A DNA stretch of 60,705 nt from JASHVB01 sp049522565 (GCA_049522565.1 JBEKNT010000002.1:1-60705); one strand, 5' to 3'. Numbered from the stretch's first letter, positions 51,590-60,705 are shown. Notes: generated by a model from the sequence alone, not told the origin. Made by a program: numbers and translations.

Positions 51590-52717
51590 TCAGGCCTCCA
51601 GCAGCTCGGCGATGCGCGGCGTGGCCTTCAGGCCGCTGCCGGTCAGCACCAGCACCGTGGTCTGCTCGGGCGTGATGGTGCCGGCTTGCAGCAGTTTGGC
51701 GAAGGCAGCAACGGCCTGCGCCGCGGTCGGCTCGACATACAGGCCGAGTCGCGCCAGGTCGAACATGGCACCGACGATCTCCTGTTCCGACAGCATGACC
51801 GCGCCGCCATTGGTTTCGCGCAGCACACCGAGCACCTCGCGCAGCCGGATCGGCTGAGCGATGGCGGTGCCCTCGGCGATCGTGGGCTTGATGTCGGTCG
51901 GCACCGGCGTGTCGGCGCCAGCCAGGAAGGCGGCGGCGATCGGCGCGCAATTGGCCGGCTGGACGGCGAAAATGCGGGGGATGGCGGCGATCTCGCCGGC
52001 GCGTTGCAGTTCAGCAAAGCCGATCTCACAGCCGAGCACGTTGGAGCCGGCGCCGCACGGGGTGATGACATTGTCCGGCGCCCGGAAGCCGAAATCCTCC
52101 CACAGTTCGTAGGCCAGCGTCTTGGTGCCGTGCAGGAAGAACGGGTGCCAGTTGTGGCTGGCGTAGAAGATGGTTTCGGCGCGGCGGACCGCGGCGTCGG
52201 AGGTGTCCTGCCGCGTGCCGGGAACCAGCTCCAGCGTGGCGCCGTGCGCGCGCATCTGCACCAGCTTGGCCGGGCTGGTGGAGGCGGGGGCCATGATGGT
52301 GGCCGCCATGCCGCCGGCCGCGGCGTAGGCGGCGATGGCGGCGCCGCCGTTGCCGGAGCTGTCTTCCAGCACCGCGGTGATCCCCTGCGCGCGGAGCAGC
52401 GACAGCATGACGCTGGCACCACGGTCCTTGAAGCTACCGGTAGGCATCAGCCACTCGCATTTCAGGTGCACCGGCGCGTCGTGGATGGTGCGGCGGAGCA
52501 GCGGCGTTGTCCCTTCGCCGAGGGTGATCGGGTCGTCGGGTTGCAGCGGGAAGGCGGCGCGGTAGCGCCACAGGCTGCGGTGGGAAAAATCGATCTGCGC
52601 GCGGGTGATGCCGGGGAGTGCGGTCAGCAACAGGGGCGCGTGGTCGGGGCCGGACCAGCGGGGCTGGTCGAGCGGGAAGGTCTGGCCGGTGCGCGGGTCG
52701 AGATAGGCGGAGAGCAT
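51590..52717 (-). CDS. Threonine synthase-like PLP-dependent enzyme
   Basis: This 375-residue protein shows TLGEGTTPLLRRT, the PLP lysine in KCEWLMPTGSFKDRGASVML, SSGNGGAAIAAYAAAGGMAA and the phosphate-binding GAGSN loop of fold-type II enzymes. The pattern is that of threonine synthase (class ThrC-like) or a close relative; the substrate could also be diaminopropionate or a serine derivative. The placement upstream of dapB puts two aspartate-family genes together, which favours amino acid biosynthesis. Confidence 0.85.
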   Translation of the reverse strand: MLSAYLDPRTGQTFPLDQPRWSGPDHAPLLLTALPGITRAQIDFSHRSLWRYRAAFPLQPDDPITLGEGTTPLLRRTIHDAPVHLKCEWLMPTGSFKDRGASVMLSLLRAQGITAVLEDSSGNGGAAIAAYAAAGGMAATIMAPASTSPAKLVQMRAHGATLELVPGTRQDTSDAAVRRAETIFYASHNWHPFFLHGTKTLAYELWEDFGFRAPDNVITPCGAGSNVLGCEIGFAELQRAGEIAAIPRIFAVQPANCAPIAAAFLAGADTPVPTDIKPTIAEGTAIAQPIRLREVLGVLRETNGGAVMLSEQEIVGAMFDLARLGLYVEPTAAQAVAAFAKLLQAGTITPEQTTVLVLTGSGLKATPRIAELLEA

Positions 52718-52932
52718 GGAGGGAGTTTGCGCGGCGGAAGGTGGAGGGTCAAAGGCGGTCGCTCTTATCGCAGGATACCTTGCGACCGCCGGGCAGCAGG
52801 TCCTTGCAGCAGAATGTCGGACGCAAGCCTGCGCGGTGGCCTCCGGGACGCGTCTGCGTAGATTCCGAGCCTACCGGTGTTGCCCGGGAGAAGCCATCTC
52901 AACTGCAACATCAAACCAGAAGGAAATTTCCC

Positions 52933-53229
52933 ATGCGCTATTCCCTCTTGCTTCCGGTGGTTTTTTTGGGCCTGGGCGGATGCGCCACGCAGGAACCGCC
53001 ACAGATGACCACCACCACCTACAACCCGGCAACGACAACCACGACCACGTATGCGGCTCCGGCGCCGGGGGCACCCTATGCGCCGATCGGCTCCAGCACG
53101 ACGACGTATGCGGCCCCGGCACCGGGCTATATGGCACCGTCCAGCACCAGTACCAGCACCACCTATGTGACGCCGGCGCCGGGCTATATGGCGCCTGGCT
53201 CCACCACGACAGTGGTTCGCACGCAATAG
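52933..53229 (+). CDS. Short Thr/Tyr/Pro repeat lipoprotein
   Basis: The ATG at 52933, after AGAAGGAAATTTCCC, starts MRYSLLLPVVFLGLGGCATQ with a lipobox (LGGC). The 98-residue product then carries three copies of a TTTYAAPAPG-like unit (TTTTYAAPAPGAPYAP, STTTYAAPAPGYMAP, STTYVTPAPGYMAP). It is a lipid-anchored low-complexity envelope protein; no function is known. Upstream 52718-52932 holds no gene, only its leader. Confidence 0.85.
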   Translation: MRYSLLLPVVFLGLGGCATQEPPQMTTTTYNPATTTTTTYAAPAPGAPYAPIGSSTTTYAAPAPGYMAPSSTSTSTTYVTPAPGYMAPGSTTTVVRTQ

Positions 53230-53445
53230 CCGATCCACCGTCGCTCTGACCGAACGTGGAAGGTCCACGGCTGGGCCGTGACGGCGAGTATGAAGATTGC
53301 GCGGCCGGCCGCTTTTAGCAGCTCGACTCACCCGGGTGTTCGCCGGCGCGTCGCGGTTCGTCGGTGACACGCAGGGTCCGTTGCGGAATAATACCAAGCG
53401 GCGAAACGATCGACTCAAGGACGCCGCCACCATCGGCGCCACCAT

Positions 53446-53532
53446 CGTCATGCCGACTCAGGTCGGCAGCCACGACTTTGTTGCTTGCAGCAGGGAAAGT
53501 CATGGACAGCCCGCCTCCGCGGGCCATGACGG
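53446..53532. repeat. Intergenic repeat, CGTCATGCC...CCATGACG family
   Basis: CGTCATGCCGACTCAGGTCG, GCAGCCACGACTTT, then AAAGTCATGGACAG and CCGCGGGCCATGACGG. It is the same design as at 16943-17028, with shared upstream CGAAACGAT-CGACTC. The rest of the gap 53230-53630 has no gene; a GGGTAAGGGTGGTCGG piece near 53595 recalls the mosaic repeats. Confidence 0.7.
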
Positions 53533-53630
53533 TACGGGTGATCGTGCGCTACAACACGATTCGTTTATCCCTGACCACTCCCAAGCGTGCGTCGGGTAAG
53601 GGTGGTCGGAACGCTTCAAGTCCTCGCCAC

Positions 53631-54557
53631 CTACCGACGCCTCTCACGCAGCGCGATATAGATACCCGACGCAATGATCATCCCGGCACCGATCCAGGTC
53701 CACAGATCCGGGAAATTGTCGAAGATCAGATACCCCAGCACCGTGGTCCCAACCAGCTCGACATACCCCAACGGCGCGATGAGCGCCGCGGCGCCAAGCT
53801 GGAAGGCGCGAATCACCAGGTAATGCCCGAAGCCGCCGAGCAACCCCAGGCAGCCGAACAGCAACCCGTCCCACACCGTGCGCGGCATCACAAAGACGAA
53901 CGGCATCGCCAGGCTCATCGCCAGCGAGCCAAACAGGGCAGCGAAGATGATGCCCGTCGCGGCGTTGTCGTAACGACCGACCCAGCGCGTCGCGATCTGG
54001 TACAGCGCGTAGGCCAGCGCCGATAACAGCAGCAGCAAGGTCGCCGGGTCGGAGAAGCCGCTGCCCGGCCGGATCACCGTGACCGCGCCGGCAAAGCCCA
54101 CCATCACCGCGCTCCATCGCCGCCATCCGACGTTCTCGCGCAGCAGCGGCACCGACAGCGCGGTGACGATCAGCGGCGCGGTGAAGCCGATCGCCGAGGC
54201 AGTCGCGAGCGGCACCCTCCCGATCGCCATGACGAACAGCAGATTGCTCAGCAGCATCAGGATCGAACGGCCGATTTGCACCGCCGGCCGTCGCGTCCGC
54301 AGCAGCGTCCACCGGTAGCGCGGCAGGAACACGATCAGCATGACGATCAGGTGCCCGGTGAAGCGCGCCCAGGTGATCTGCGCGGAAGGATAGTGCGCGG
54401 TCAGCAGCTTCACCGCGGCGTTCATGAAGGGGAACGTCGAGACGCCGGCGCACATCAACAGGATGCCACGCAGCGCGTCAGACAACCCGGGCGAGCTGCG
54501 CGTGGCATACGCTTTATCGCCGCGGGTCGCTGTCAAATGCCGGTCTGCCTCCGCCAA
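53631..54557 (-). CDS. DMT superfamily transporter (EamA domains)
   Basis: This 308-residue protein has ten hydrophobic helices in two EamA halves. The first half includes AITWARFTGHLIVMLIVFLP-like ITWARFTGHLIVMLI and VPLATASAIGFTAPLIVTAL; the second includes LGAAALIAPLGYVELVGTTV and IASGIYIALRERRR at the end. The start is uncertain: TTG at 54557 opens the frame, and an internal ATG at about residue 35 sits in the first helix. Substrate unknown; such carriers export metabolites. Confidence 0.88.
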   Translation of the reverse strand: MAEADRHLTATRGDKAYATRSSPGLSDALRGILLMCAGVSTFPFMNAAVKLLTAHYPSAQITWARFTGHLIVMLIVFLPRYRWTLLRTRRPAVQIGRSILMLLSNLLFVMAIGRVPLATASAIGFTAPLIVTALSVPLLRENVGWRRWSAVMVGFAGAVTVIRPGSGFSDPATLLLLLSALAYALYQIATRWVGRYDNAATGIIFAALFGSLAMSLAMPFVFVMPRTVWDGLLFGCLGLLGGFGHYLVIRAFQLGAAALIAPLGYVELVGTTVLGYLIFDNFPDLWTWIGAGMIIASGIYIALRERRR

Positions 54558-54879
54558 TCCGGGACGGGCTCTGCCGCCGCACCCGATGCCGCGCCGATAC
54601 CCGGCGTGTTACGCAGGTGAGGCAACCAAGCTGGTTCCTGCGGTTCCGTCCGATGCTGCGGGAACGCCGCCTCCGTGGCGGGACCCCGGGCCGCGTGGCG
54701 CGACGCTGACGCTGGCAACGGCCAGATTCCTTTCCCGGCAGATCGAAGCGTGAGCGCTCGTTCAGCCAGCTTGCCGTGCCGCGAGTGGCGCGCCTAGGCT
54801 TGGTGCCACCCGCCAGCAACGGAGCAGGGCCATGGCACGACAAGCGGCGTCGCAAGCGGACCAGGTCCGGTAGCGCGCG

Positions 54880-56199
54880 ATGCCCCGCCACCTCCACCTC
54901 AACCTGTTCATCCACGGCCGCGGCCACCATGAGGCGGCGTGGCGCCATCCATCCGCCTCGCCGCTGCCGCTGACCGATATCCGCTACTACACGGACCTGG
55001 CGCGCAAGGCGGAAGCCGGGCTGTTCGATTCCGTCTTCCTGGCGGACACGTTGGGGGTGGGCGAGGACGTCGCGCACGCCCCCCGCACCTGGCTGGAACC
55101 CATCACCACCCTCGCCGCCCTGGCCGGGGCCACCACCCGCATCGGCCTCATCGCCACATGCTCAACCACCTACACCGAGCCGTTCAACCTGGCGCGGCAG
55201 TTCGCCTCGATCGACCACATCTCCAACGGCCGGGCCGGCTGGAACATCGTCACCACCTGGCTGGCGACCGCGTCCGGCAACTACGGCGGCACCGGTCCGC
55301 TCAGCCACGCCGAGCGCTATGAACGCGCCGAGGAATACATGCGCGTGGTGACCGGCTTATGGGACAGTTGGTCGGACGACGCGGTGCTGGATGATCGCGC
55401 CAGCGGCGCCTACGCCCGCGACGGCAGCATCCGTGCGGTGAACCACGTCGGACCGCACTACCAGGTGGCGGGCCCGCTGAACATTCCGCGCGGCCCGCAG
55501 GGACGCCCGGTATTCGTGCAGGCCGGCTCGTCGGACACCGGACGCCGCTTCGCCGCGCGCCATGCCGAGGCGGTCTTCACCGCCCAGATGGAGAAGGCCA
55601 CCGCGAAGGATTTCTACGCCGACCTGAAGGCGCTGGCCGCCGATGAAGGCCGCGCGCCGGACCAGGTGCTGATCCTGCCCGGCCTGAGCCCGGTGATCGG
55701 CTCGACCGAGGCCGAGGCCCACCGCATCGCGCGCGAACTGAACGACCTGAGCGATCCGGAAGTCGGCCGCAAGCGGCTGTCGGGCCGGTTCGGCGGCCAC
55801 GATTTTTCCCACCTGCCGTTGGACGCCGTGCTGTCACCGGAGGATTTTCCCGATCCCGCCACGGTGCAGGCGGCGCGCAGCCGGACCGAAGTAATCATCG
55901 GCCTGGTGCGCCGGGAAAAGCCGACGCTGCGGCAATTGCTCGGCTACATGGCCGGCGCACGCGGGCATTTCGTCACCGCCGGCACGCCGGAACAGATCGC
56001 CGACCTGATCGAGGACTGGTTCCGCGACGGCGCCGCGGACGGCTTCAACGTCATGCCGCCGGTGCTGCCGGCGATGCTGGAGGTGTTCGTCGCCCAGGTG
56101 GTGCCTCTGCTACAGCGGCGCGGGTTGTTCCGCACCGGCTACGCGGGCGAGACGCTGCGGGCACATTATGGACTGACGCGGCCGGACGTGCGGTTCTAG
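54880..56199 (+). CDS. NtaA/SnaA/DszA family FMN-dependent monooxygenase
   Basis: This 439-residue protein has the LLM-class features of the NtaA/SnaA/DszA group: LHLNLFIHGRGHHEAAWRHP, LFDSVFLADTL, LEPITTLAALAGATTRIGLI, DHISNGRAGWNIVTTW, VFVQAGSSDTGRRFAARHAE and DGFNVMPPVLP. Family members use FMNH2 from a separate reductase to oxidise sulfur or nitrogen compounds (dibenzothiophene sulfone, nitrilotriacetate and others). No flavin reductase gene is adjacent. It is a single gene with its own upstream gap. Confidence 0.94.
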   Translation: MPRHLHLNLFIHGRGHHEAAWRHPSASPLPLTDIRYYTDLARKAEAGLFDSVFLADTLGVGEDVAHAPRTWLEPITTLAALAGATTRIGLIATCSTTYTEPFNLARQFASIDHISNGRAGWNIVTTWLATASGNYGGTGPLSHAERYERAEEYMRVVTGLWDSWSDDAVLDDRASGAYARDGSIRAVNHVGPHYQVAGPLNIPRGPQGRPVFVQAGSSDTGRRFAARHAEAVFTAQMEKATAKDFYADLKALAADEGRAPDQVLILPGLSPVIGSTEAEAHRIARELNDLSDPEVGRKRLSGRFGGHDFSHLPLDAVLSPEDFPDPATVQAARSRTEVIIGLVRREKPTLRQLLGYMAGARGHFVTAGTPEQIADLIEDWFRDGAADGFNVMPPVLPAMLEVFVAQVVPLLQRRGLFRTGYAGETLRAHYGLTRPDVRF

Positions 56200-56265
56200 C
56201 AGCCTGTCGGACCCAACGCCCCGACGGCATCCGCACGGGAATCGTAACGTCGATTCGCCGCCAGT

Positions 56266-56502
56266 TTGGATGTCGACTTTCGCCAGGCGAGGCCGGTTCC
56301 CGGCGTTGTGCTGATGCGGATCGACGCGACCGATCGTGCAGACAAGGCGGAACGGCTGATAGCCGCCATCGACCGGTTCGGCGAGGGTCTGCGTGGCCGA
56401 TACACGATCATCGAGGCCGCCCGCTACCGCTCTCCCGCCCATTGCGGATCGCCTGATCGCCGCTCCGGTAGCCAGGCAAGCCGGCAGCGCGGCGTCAACT
56501 GA
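56266..56502 (+). pseudogene. C-terminal remnant of a DUF5615 PIN-like protein
   Basis: The frame reads LDVDFRQARPVPGVVLMRID, then ADKAERLIAAIDRFGEGLRG and RYTIIEAARYRS. DUF5615 (PIN-like toxin) proteins end in DFGEL...PHPGVVLLR...R...L...GExLxGxLVVVEPGRVR. The N-terminal half with the first acidic residues is missing, and the frame beyond residue 57 is not homologous. No antitoxin is next to it. The start codon shown is only the first possible one. Confidence 0.55.
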
Positions 56503-56592
56503 CTCCCCCACGCCACACCCGTCCGGAACGAATGTCTGCTATCGCTGTCGTTGCTGGCGGCCGCTCACGAAAAGGCCCATATCGCGCGAAGC

Positions 56593-59289
56593 ATGACCAC
56601 ACCCCTGACTGCGGGCGAGCCGCTGGTTCCGCCCTCCGGACCGCGCCGCCCCCGGCGCGAGCCTCCGCCGCCGCCACGTCGGCGCGGCCGCCATCCCTTT
56701 GTCCGCTTCGTCCGCGGCGTCTTCGGCGCCCTGCTCGGCATCGTCGTGCTCGGCGGTGCCGTCGGCGCGGCCGGAGGCTATGTCGCCTGGCGCCACTACA
56801 GTGCCAACCTGCCGGACGTGGACGGGCTGAAAAACTACCAGCCACCGGTGATGAGCCGGGTGTTCGCCGGCGACGGCCGCATGGTCGCCGAACTGGCCAC
56901 CGAGCGCCGCATCTTCGTGCCCTTCCCCGCCATTCCCGCCATCGTCAAGCAGGCCTTCGTCTCCGCTGAGGACCAGAATTTCTGGGTGCACAACGGCGTC
57001 GATCCGCTGGCCATCGCCCGCGCCGGCGTGTTCGACGTGATGCATATGGGCTCCGGGCGGCGGCCGATCGGCGCCTCCACCATCACCCAGCAGGTCGCCA
57101 AGAACATGCTGCTGGACAACAACGAAGTCTCGATGTCGCGCAAGATCCGCGAGGCGCTGCTGGCGATGCGGATCGAGGACGTGATGTCGAAGCAGCGGGT
57201 GCTGGAACTGTATCTGAACGAGATCTATCTCGGCCTCGGCTCGTATGGCGTGGCGGCGGCGGCGCAGGCCTATTTCAACAAGGGTCTGGACCAGCTCACC
57301 TTGCCGGAGGCGGCGTTCCTGGCCGCCTTGCCGAAGGCGCCGAACAACTACAATCCGTTCAAGTTCCCCGACGCGGCGAAGGCGCGGCGCGACTGGGTGC
57401 TGGACCGCATGGTGGACGACCACGCGATCACCGTGGCGCAGGCGACCGCGGCGAAGGCGCAGCCGATCATCCCGGCCGAGTTCCGCCGCCCGGCGCCGGT
57501 GCCGGGGGCAGAGTGGTTCACCGAGGAGGTGCGGCAGGAACTGGTCCAACAGTTCGGCCAGGACGTGACCACGCAGGGCGGCCTGATGGTGCGCACCAGC
57601 CTGGATCCCGCGTTGCAGATTGCCGCCGAGAAATCCGTGCGCGACGGGCTGCTGGCCTACGACCGCAAGCTGGGCGGATGGCGCGGGCCGGTGACGCATC
57701 TCGACAACATCGCCCAGGCCCCGGTCGCCCAGGCCCCGGCCGCCCAGGCCAAGCCCGGGGCTGCGCCGGCGCAGGATTGGACGGGTCCGCTGGCCCAGGT
57801 CGCCCGGCCGCCCGGCATGCTGCCGGACTGGCGGCTCGGGGTGGTCCTGAGCCTGTCCGACGGCGAAGCGAAGCTGGGCTGGCTGGAACCGGCGGCGCAG
57901 CCCAACCAGCCGCCGCAGGCCCGCGCCGGTGTGCTGACGTTGTCGGACGCCGCCTGGGCGCGGCCGGTGAAGGACGGCAAGCCGGGGCCGGCGCCCCGGA
58001 AGATGGCGGATGTCATGCAGCCAGGCGATGTGGTGATGGTCGAACCGACCGCCGCTGGGGCTGCCGCAGCGGCCGCATCCGCCACGCCGTCCGCATCCGC
58101 CGCGCCGTCCGCCGGGAAGTTCCGTCCGACTCCCCCCCCGCCGGCGACCCGCCTTGCGCTGCGGCAAATTCCGCAGGTGCAGGGCGCGCTGGTGTCGCTC
58201 GATCCGACCACCGGCCGCGTGCTGGCGCTGGTCGGCGGTTGGAGCTTCGAGCAGAGCCAGTTCAACCGGGCGACCCAGGCGCAACGCCAGCCGGGTTCCA
58301 GCTTCAAGCCGTTCGTGTACCTGACCGCGCTGGAACGCGGCCTTTCGCCCAGCCAGCGCTTTCTCAACGCGCCGGTCGTCATCGACACGCCGGACGGCAA
58401 GTGGCGGCCGGGCAACTACGAGGGCAATTTCGGCGGCCCGACGCCGCTGCGCGTGGCGCTGGAGGAATCGCTCAACCTGGTGACGCTGCGTGTCGCCCAG
58501 GTTGTCGGCATGCAGGCGGTGGCGGACAACGCGATCGCCTTCCACGAGGTGGACAACATGCCGCGCGTACTTCCGGCGGCGCTCGGCGCGGTGCAGACGA
58601 CGGTGCTGAAGGAGGCCGGCGCCTATGCCTCGCTCGATCAGGGTGGGCGCGAGGTGCTGCCGACTCTGGTGGACAGCGTGCAGGACCGTGACGGCCAGGT
58701 GGTGTGGCGGCCGAGCGGCCTGGAATGCGCCGATTGCGCCGATCCGGCCAACCCGCCGCGCGTGACCGACGAGCGCAAGCAGATCGCCGACCCGCAAAGC
58801 GTGTTCCAGTTGATCACGATGATGCAGGGCGTGGTGCAGCGCGGCACCGGCGCGCCGGTCGCCAAGGATCTCGGGCGGCCGATCGCCGGCAAGACCGGTA
58901 CCACGCAGGACTTCACCGATGCCTGGTTCGGCGGCTTTACCCCCGACCTCGTCACCGTGGTATGGGTCGGCTACGACAACCCCGCCACGCTGGGCAACAA
59001 CGAGACGGGCGCCGCGGTGGCCGGTCCGATCTGGCACGACTACATGGCGGTGGCGCTGAAGAACCGGCCGGTGCTGGACTTCCCGCAGCCGCCGGGCGTG
59101 ACGATGGCGCAATGGGATAGCGGTTCGGGCACGGTGACCGACGCGTTCAAGCCCGGCCAGGCGCCCGGTGCGTCCCAGCCGGTCGGCATGGGCGTCGCCA
59201 GCCAGTCCACACCGGACGGCGCGACGCCAGGCGCCGCGCCGGCCGCGGCCCATGGCGGCATCGACATGTCGCTGGGCGGGTTGTATTGA
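56593..59289 (+). CDS. mrcA: Penicillin-binding protein 1A (class A PBP)
   Basis: The ATG at 56593 gives 898 residues. There is a proline/arginine-rich cytoplasmic head, one membrane helix at about 44-65, and a glycosyltransferase domain with the catalytic SAEDQNFWVHNG (Glu126) and STITQQVAKN. A transpeptidase domain follows with SSFK (Ser569-Lys572), SLN (626-628) and KTGTT (767-771). The linker between them holds APVAQAPAAQA-type repeats and a Ala/Pro-rich insert near residues 500-520. It makes and cross-links peptidoglycan at the inner membrane. prfB follows 46 bases later. Confidence 0.95.
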   Translation: MTTPLTAGEPLVPPSGPRRPRREPPPPPRRRGRHPFVRFVRGVFGALLGIVVLGGAVGAAGGYVAWRHYSANLPDVDGLKNYQPPVMSRVFAGDGRMVAELATERRIFVPFPAIPAIVKQAFVSAEDQNFWVHNGVDPLAIARAGVFDVMHMGSGRRPIGASTITQQVAKNMLLDNNEVSMSRKIREALLAMRIEDVMSKQRVLELYLNEIYLGLGSYGVAAAAQAYFNKGLDQLTLPEAAFLAALPKAPNNYNPFKFPDAAKARRDWVLDRMVDDHAITVAQATAAKAQPIIPAEFRRPAPVPGAEWFTEEVRQELVQQFGQDVTTQGGLMVRTSLDPALQIAAEKSVRDGLLAYDRKLGGWRGPVTHLDNIAQAPVAQAPAAQAKPGAAPAQDWTGPLAQVARPPGMLPDWRLGVVLSLSDGEAKLGWLEPAAQPNQPPQARAGVLTLSDAAWARPVKDGKPGPAPRKMADVMQPGDVVMVEPTAAGAAAAAASATPSASAAPSAGKFRPTPPPPATRLALRQIPQVQGALVSLDPTTGRVLALVGGWSFEQSQFNRATQAQRQPGSSFKPFVYLTALERGLSPSQRFLNAPVVIDTPDGKWRPGNYEGNFGGPTPLRVALEESLNLVTLRVAQVVGMQAVADNAIAFHEVDNMPRVLPAALGAVQTTVLKEAGAYASLDQGGREVLPTLVDSVQDRDGQVVWRPSGLECADCADPANPPRVTDERKQIADPQSVFQLITMMQGVVQRGTGAPVAKDLGRPIAGKTGTTQDFTDAWFGGFTPDLVTVVWVGYDNPATLGNNETGAAVAGPIWHDYMAVALKNRPVLDFPQPPGVTMAQWDSGSGTVTDAFKPGQAPGASQPVGMGVASQSTPDGATPGAAPAAAHGGIDMSLGGLY

Positions 59290-59335
59290 GCCGCCCCTTC
59301 GCAACAGGCTCCCAGTCACCCGGGATCAGACCGAA

Positions 59336-60467
59336 ATGTCCGCCGAATCCGACGCCTTGCACGAACAGATCAAGCAGTCCGTCGCGCTGCTGAGGAGGCA
59401 TCTTTGACTGGGATGCCGCCCAGGCTCGCCTCGCCGAACTGAACCACCGCGCCGAAGACCCGGCGCTGTGGAACGACGCCGCCGCCGCGCAGAAGATGAT
59501 GCGCGAGCGGAATCACCTCGCGGCGCAGATCGATGCGGTGGTGAAGCTGGAGTCCGAGGTCTCCGACACGGTAGAGCTGATCGCGCTGGCCGAGGCGGAT
59601 GGCGATGCGGCGATGGCCGAGGAAGGCCTCGCCGCGCTGCGCACCCTGGCGGAAGAGGCGAAGCGGCGCGAGATCGAAAGCCTGCTGTCCGGCGAAGCCG
59701 ACATGAACGACGCCTATCTTGAGATCAACGCCGGCACCGGCGGCACCGAGGCGCAGGACTGGGCCGAGATGCTGGAGCGCATGTACACGCGCTGGGCCGA
59801 GCAACACGGCTACAAGGTGGAGTGGCTGGAAGAGAGCGAGGGCGAGCAAGCCGGCATCAAGTCGGCGACGATGCGGGTCAGCGGGCCGAATGCCTATGGC
59901 TGGTTGAAGACGGAAGCCGGCGTGCATCGGCTGGTGCGGATCAGCCCGTTCGATTCCGCGGCACGGCGGCACACGAGTTTCGCGTCGGTGTGGGTGTATC
60001 CGGTGATCGACGACAGCATCGACATCCAGGTCAACGACGCCGATTTGAAGGTGGACACCTACCGTGCGTCGGGCGCCGGCGGTCAACACGTCAACAAGAC
60101 CGAGAGCGCGATCCGCATCACCCATGTCCCGTCGGGCATCATCGTCGCCTGCCAGACCGATCGCAGCCAGCATCGCAATCGCGCGATGGCGATGGAGATG
60201 CTGAAGGCGCGTTTGTACGAAGCGGAATTGCAGCGGCGCGAGGCGGTGTCGGCAGCGCAGGAAGATGCCAAGACGGAGATCGGCTGGGGCCATCAGATCC
60301 GCAACTACGTGCTGGCGCCGTATCAGCTGGTGAAAGACCTGCGCACCGGCGTGGAGAAGGGCAACCCCGCCGCGGTGCTGGACGGCGACCTGGACGCGTT
60401 CATGGCGGCGGCACTGGCGGCGCGATCCGGCGCGACACGGAGCGAGGCGAGCGCGTCGGCACGGTAA
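59336..60467 (+). CDS. prfB: Peptide chain release factor 2 (programmed +1 frameshift)
   Basis: Translation starts at the ATG at 59336, runs 23 codons (MSAESDALHEQIKQSVALLR, then RHL) to an in-frame TGA at 59405-59407, and must shift +1 at CTT TGA C to continue as DWDAAQARLAELNHRAED. The joined product is about 376 residues, normal for RF2. It has the stop-recognition SPF motif (VRISPFDSAARRHTSFASVW) and GGQ (RASGAGGQHVNKTESAIRIT). RF2 reads UGA and UAA. A tool that ignores frameshifting would call only a truncated gene from about 59496. Confidence 0.95.
59393..59408 (+). promoter_or_regulatory. RF2 autoregulatory frameshift site
   Basis: AGGAGG at 59393-59398, then CAT, then CTT TGA C. The Shine-Dalgarno-like hexamer lies three bases before the CTT slippery codon, the same spacing as in Escherichia coli prfB (AGGGGG TAT CTT TGA C). 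When RF2 is scarce the ribosome shifts +1 to read GAC. Confidence 0.93.
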
Positions 60468-60609
60468 GCAAGGCAGGCCGATGTGCCGAGGTTCCTCGTT
60501 ATTGCCGGTTGACCACCCTCGGCCGGTCGTCACCCGGGAATGACGCCAAGGTTCGGTTTCTCGCCGCTGATTCAGCCGCCGTTTACCCCTGGCGGGCAAA
60601 ACTCGCCAC

Positions 60610-60705
60610 ATGCCGACCCCCGACGCATCGCTTGCCCAGCCCTTGCAGGTGTCCCCGCCGGCGGTCGAGGCAACCCGCCGCGCCATGCCAACCGCGACTG
60701 CACCC
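60610..60705 (+). CDS. Possible start of a further gene (partial)
   Basis: An ATG at 60610 opens MPTPDASLAQPLQVSPPAVE and stays open for 32 codons to the window edge. No ribosome binding site is obvious and the sequence is not recognisable. The gap 60468-60609 holds nothing else clear. Confidence 0.25.
   Translation, partial: MPTPDASLAQPLQVSPPAVEATRRAMPTATAP

Noticed and set aside
56539..59319. 926-codon open frame on the minus strand opposite the PBP1A gene
   Set aside because: It is a GC-codon-bias shadow: Arg/His/Gly/Gln-rich without domains, while the plus strand has all class A PBP motifs.

Overview
This is a GC-rich window with dense, often overlapping genes. It looks like an alphaproteobacterial chromosome, most likely Rhodospirillales/Acetobacteraceae. 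That placement rests on gene order I recognise (ctpA, divergent polysaccharide deacetylase, rppH; DUF6111 plus cca; MoxR, DUF58, BatA/DUF4159 and a large membrane protein), on alphaproteobacterial-type CATTGCGAG and GGGTCAAGCCCGGCC intergenic palindromes, and on codon use. I see no rRNA, tRNA, CRISPR array or prophage. No database search was possible, so family names come from motifs and memory.

Region 1 (1-20.3 kb) is an accessory catabolic region. A minus-strand operon (CoA-transferase, MmgE/PrpD, PaaK-like ligase cut by the window edge) diverges from a GntR/UTRA regulator, with a perfect 12-bp palindrome between them. A dienelactone-hydrolase-type enzyme and a complete five-gene peptide-type ABC importer follow. 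Next comes a tightly overlapped operon of N-acyl-D-amino-acid deacylase-type amidohydrolase, acyl-CoA ligase and MaoC-type dehydratase, then an HSL-type esterase, a second amidohydrolase of equal length and an MFS carrier. My inference is uptake and hydrolysis of an acylated or amide substrate, followed by CoA activation of the acid.

Region 2 (20.5-36 kb) holds housekeeping and envelope genes: DUF429, cytochrome b561, a monocarboxylate-type Na+ symporter with its DUF3311 partner, the MoxR/DUF58/BatA-like operon, DUF1285, CoA-type Nudix, DUF6111 and cca. The MoxR operon is interrupted by a small gene lying between inverted copies of a CATTGCGAG repeat, which resembles a repeat-bounded cassette.

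Region 3 (36-41.4 kb) mixes intact enzymes (FAD reductase, LLM oxidoreductase, isoaspartyl methyltransferase) with frameshifted remnants of a TauD/TfdA dioxygenase, a GYD-domain protein and an Mth938-like protein, plus possible IS21-type end traces.

Region 4 (41.4-47.1 kb) carries ctpA, the polysaccharide deacetylase and rppH, an orphan helical protein, and metK overlapping trmB. Region 5 (47.1-50.7 kb) is an accessory pocket: two adjacent related small genes with similar AT-rich upstream repeats, a DUF2283 gene, an IS5 transposase scrap and an unfamiliar exported protein with lower GC. Region 6 (50.7-60.7 kb) has dapB, a threonine-synthase-like gene, a repeat lipoprotein, a DMT transporter, an NtaA/SnaA-type monooxygenase, a DUF5615 remnant, PBP1A, and prfB with its programmed +1 frameshift intact.
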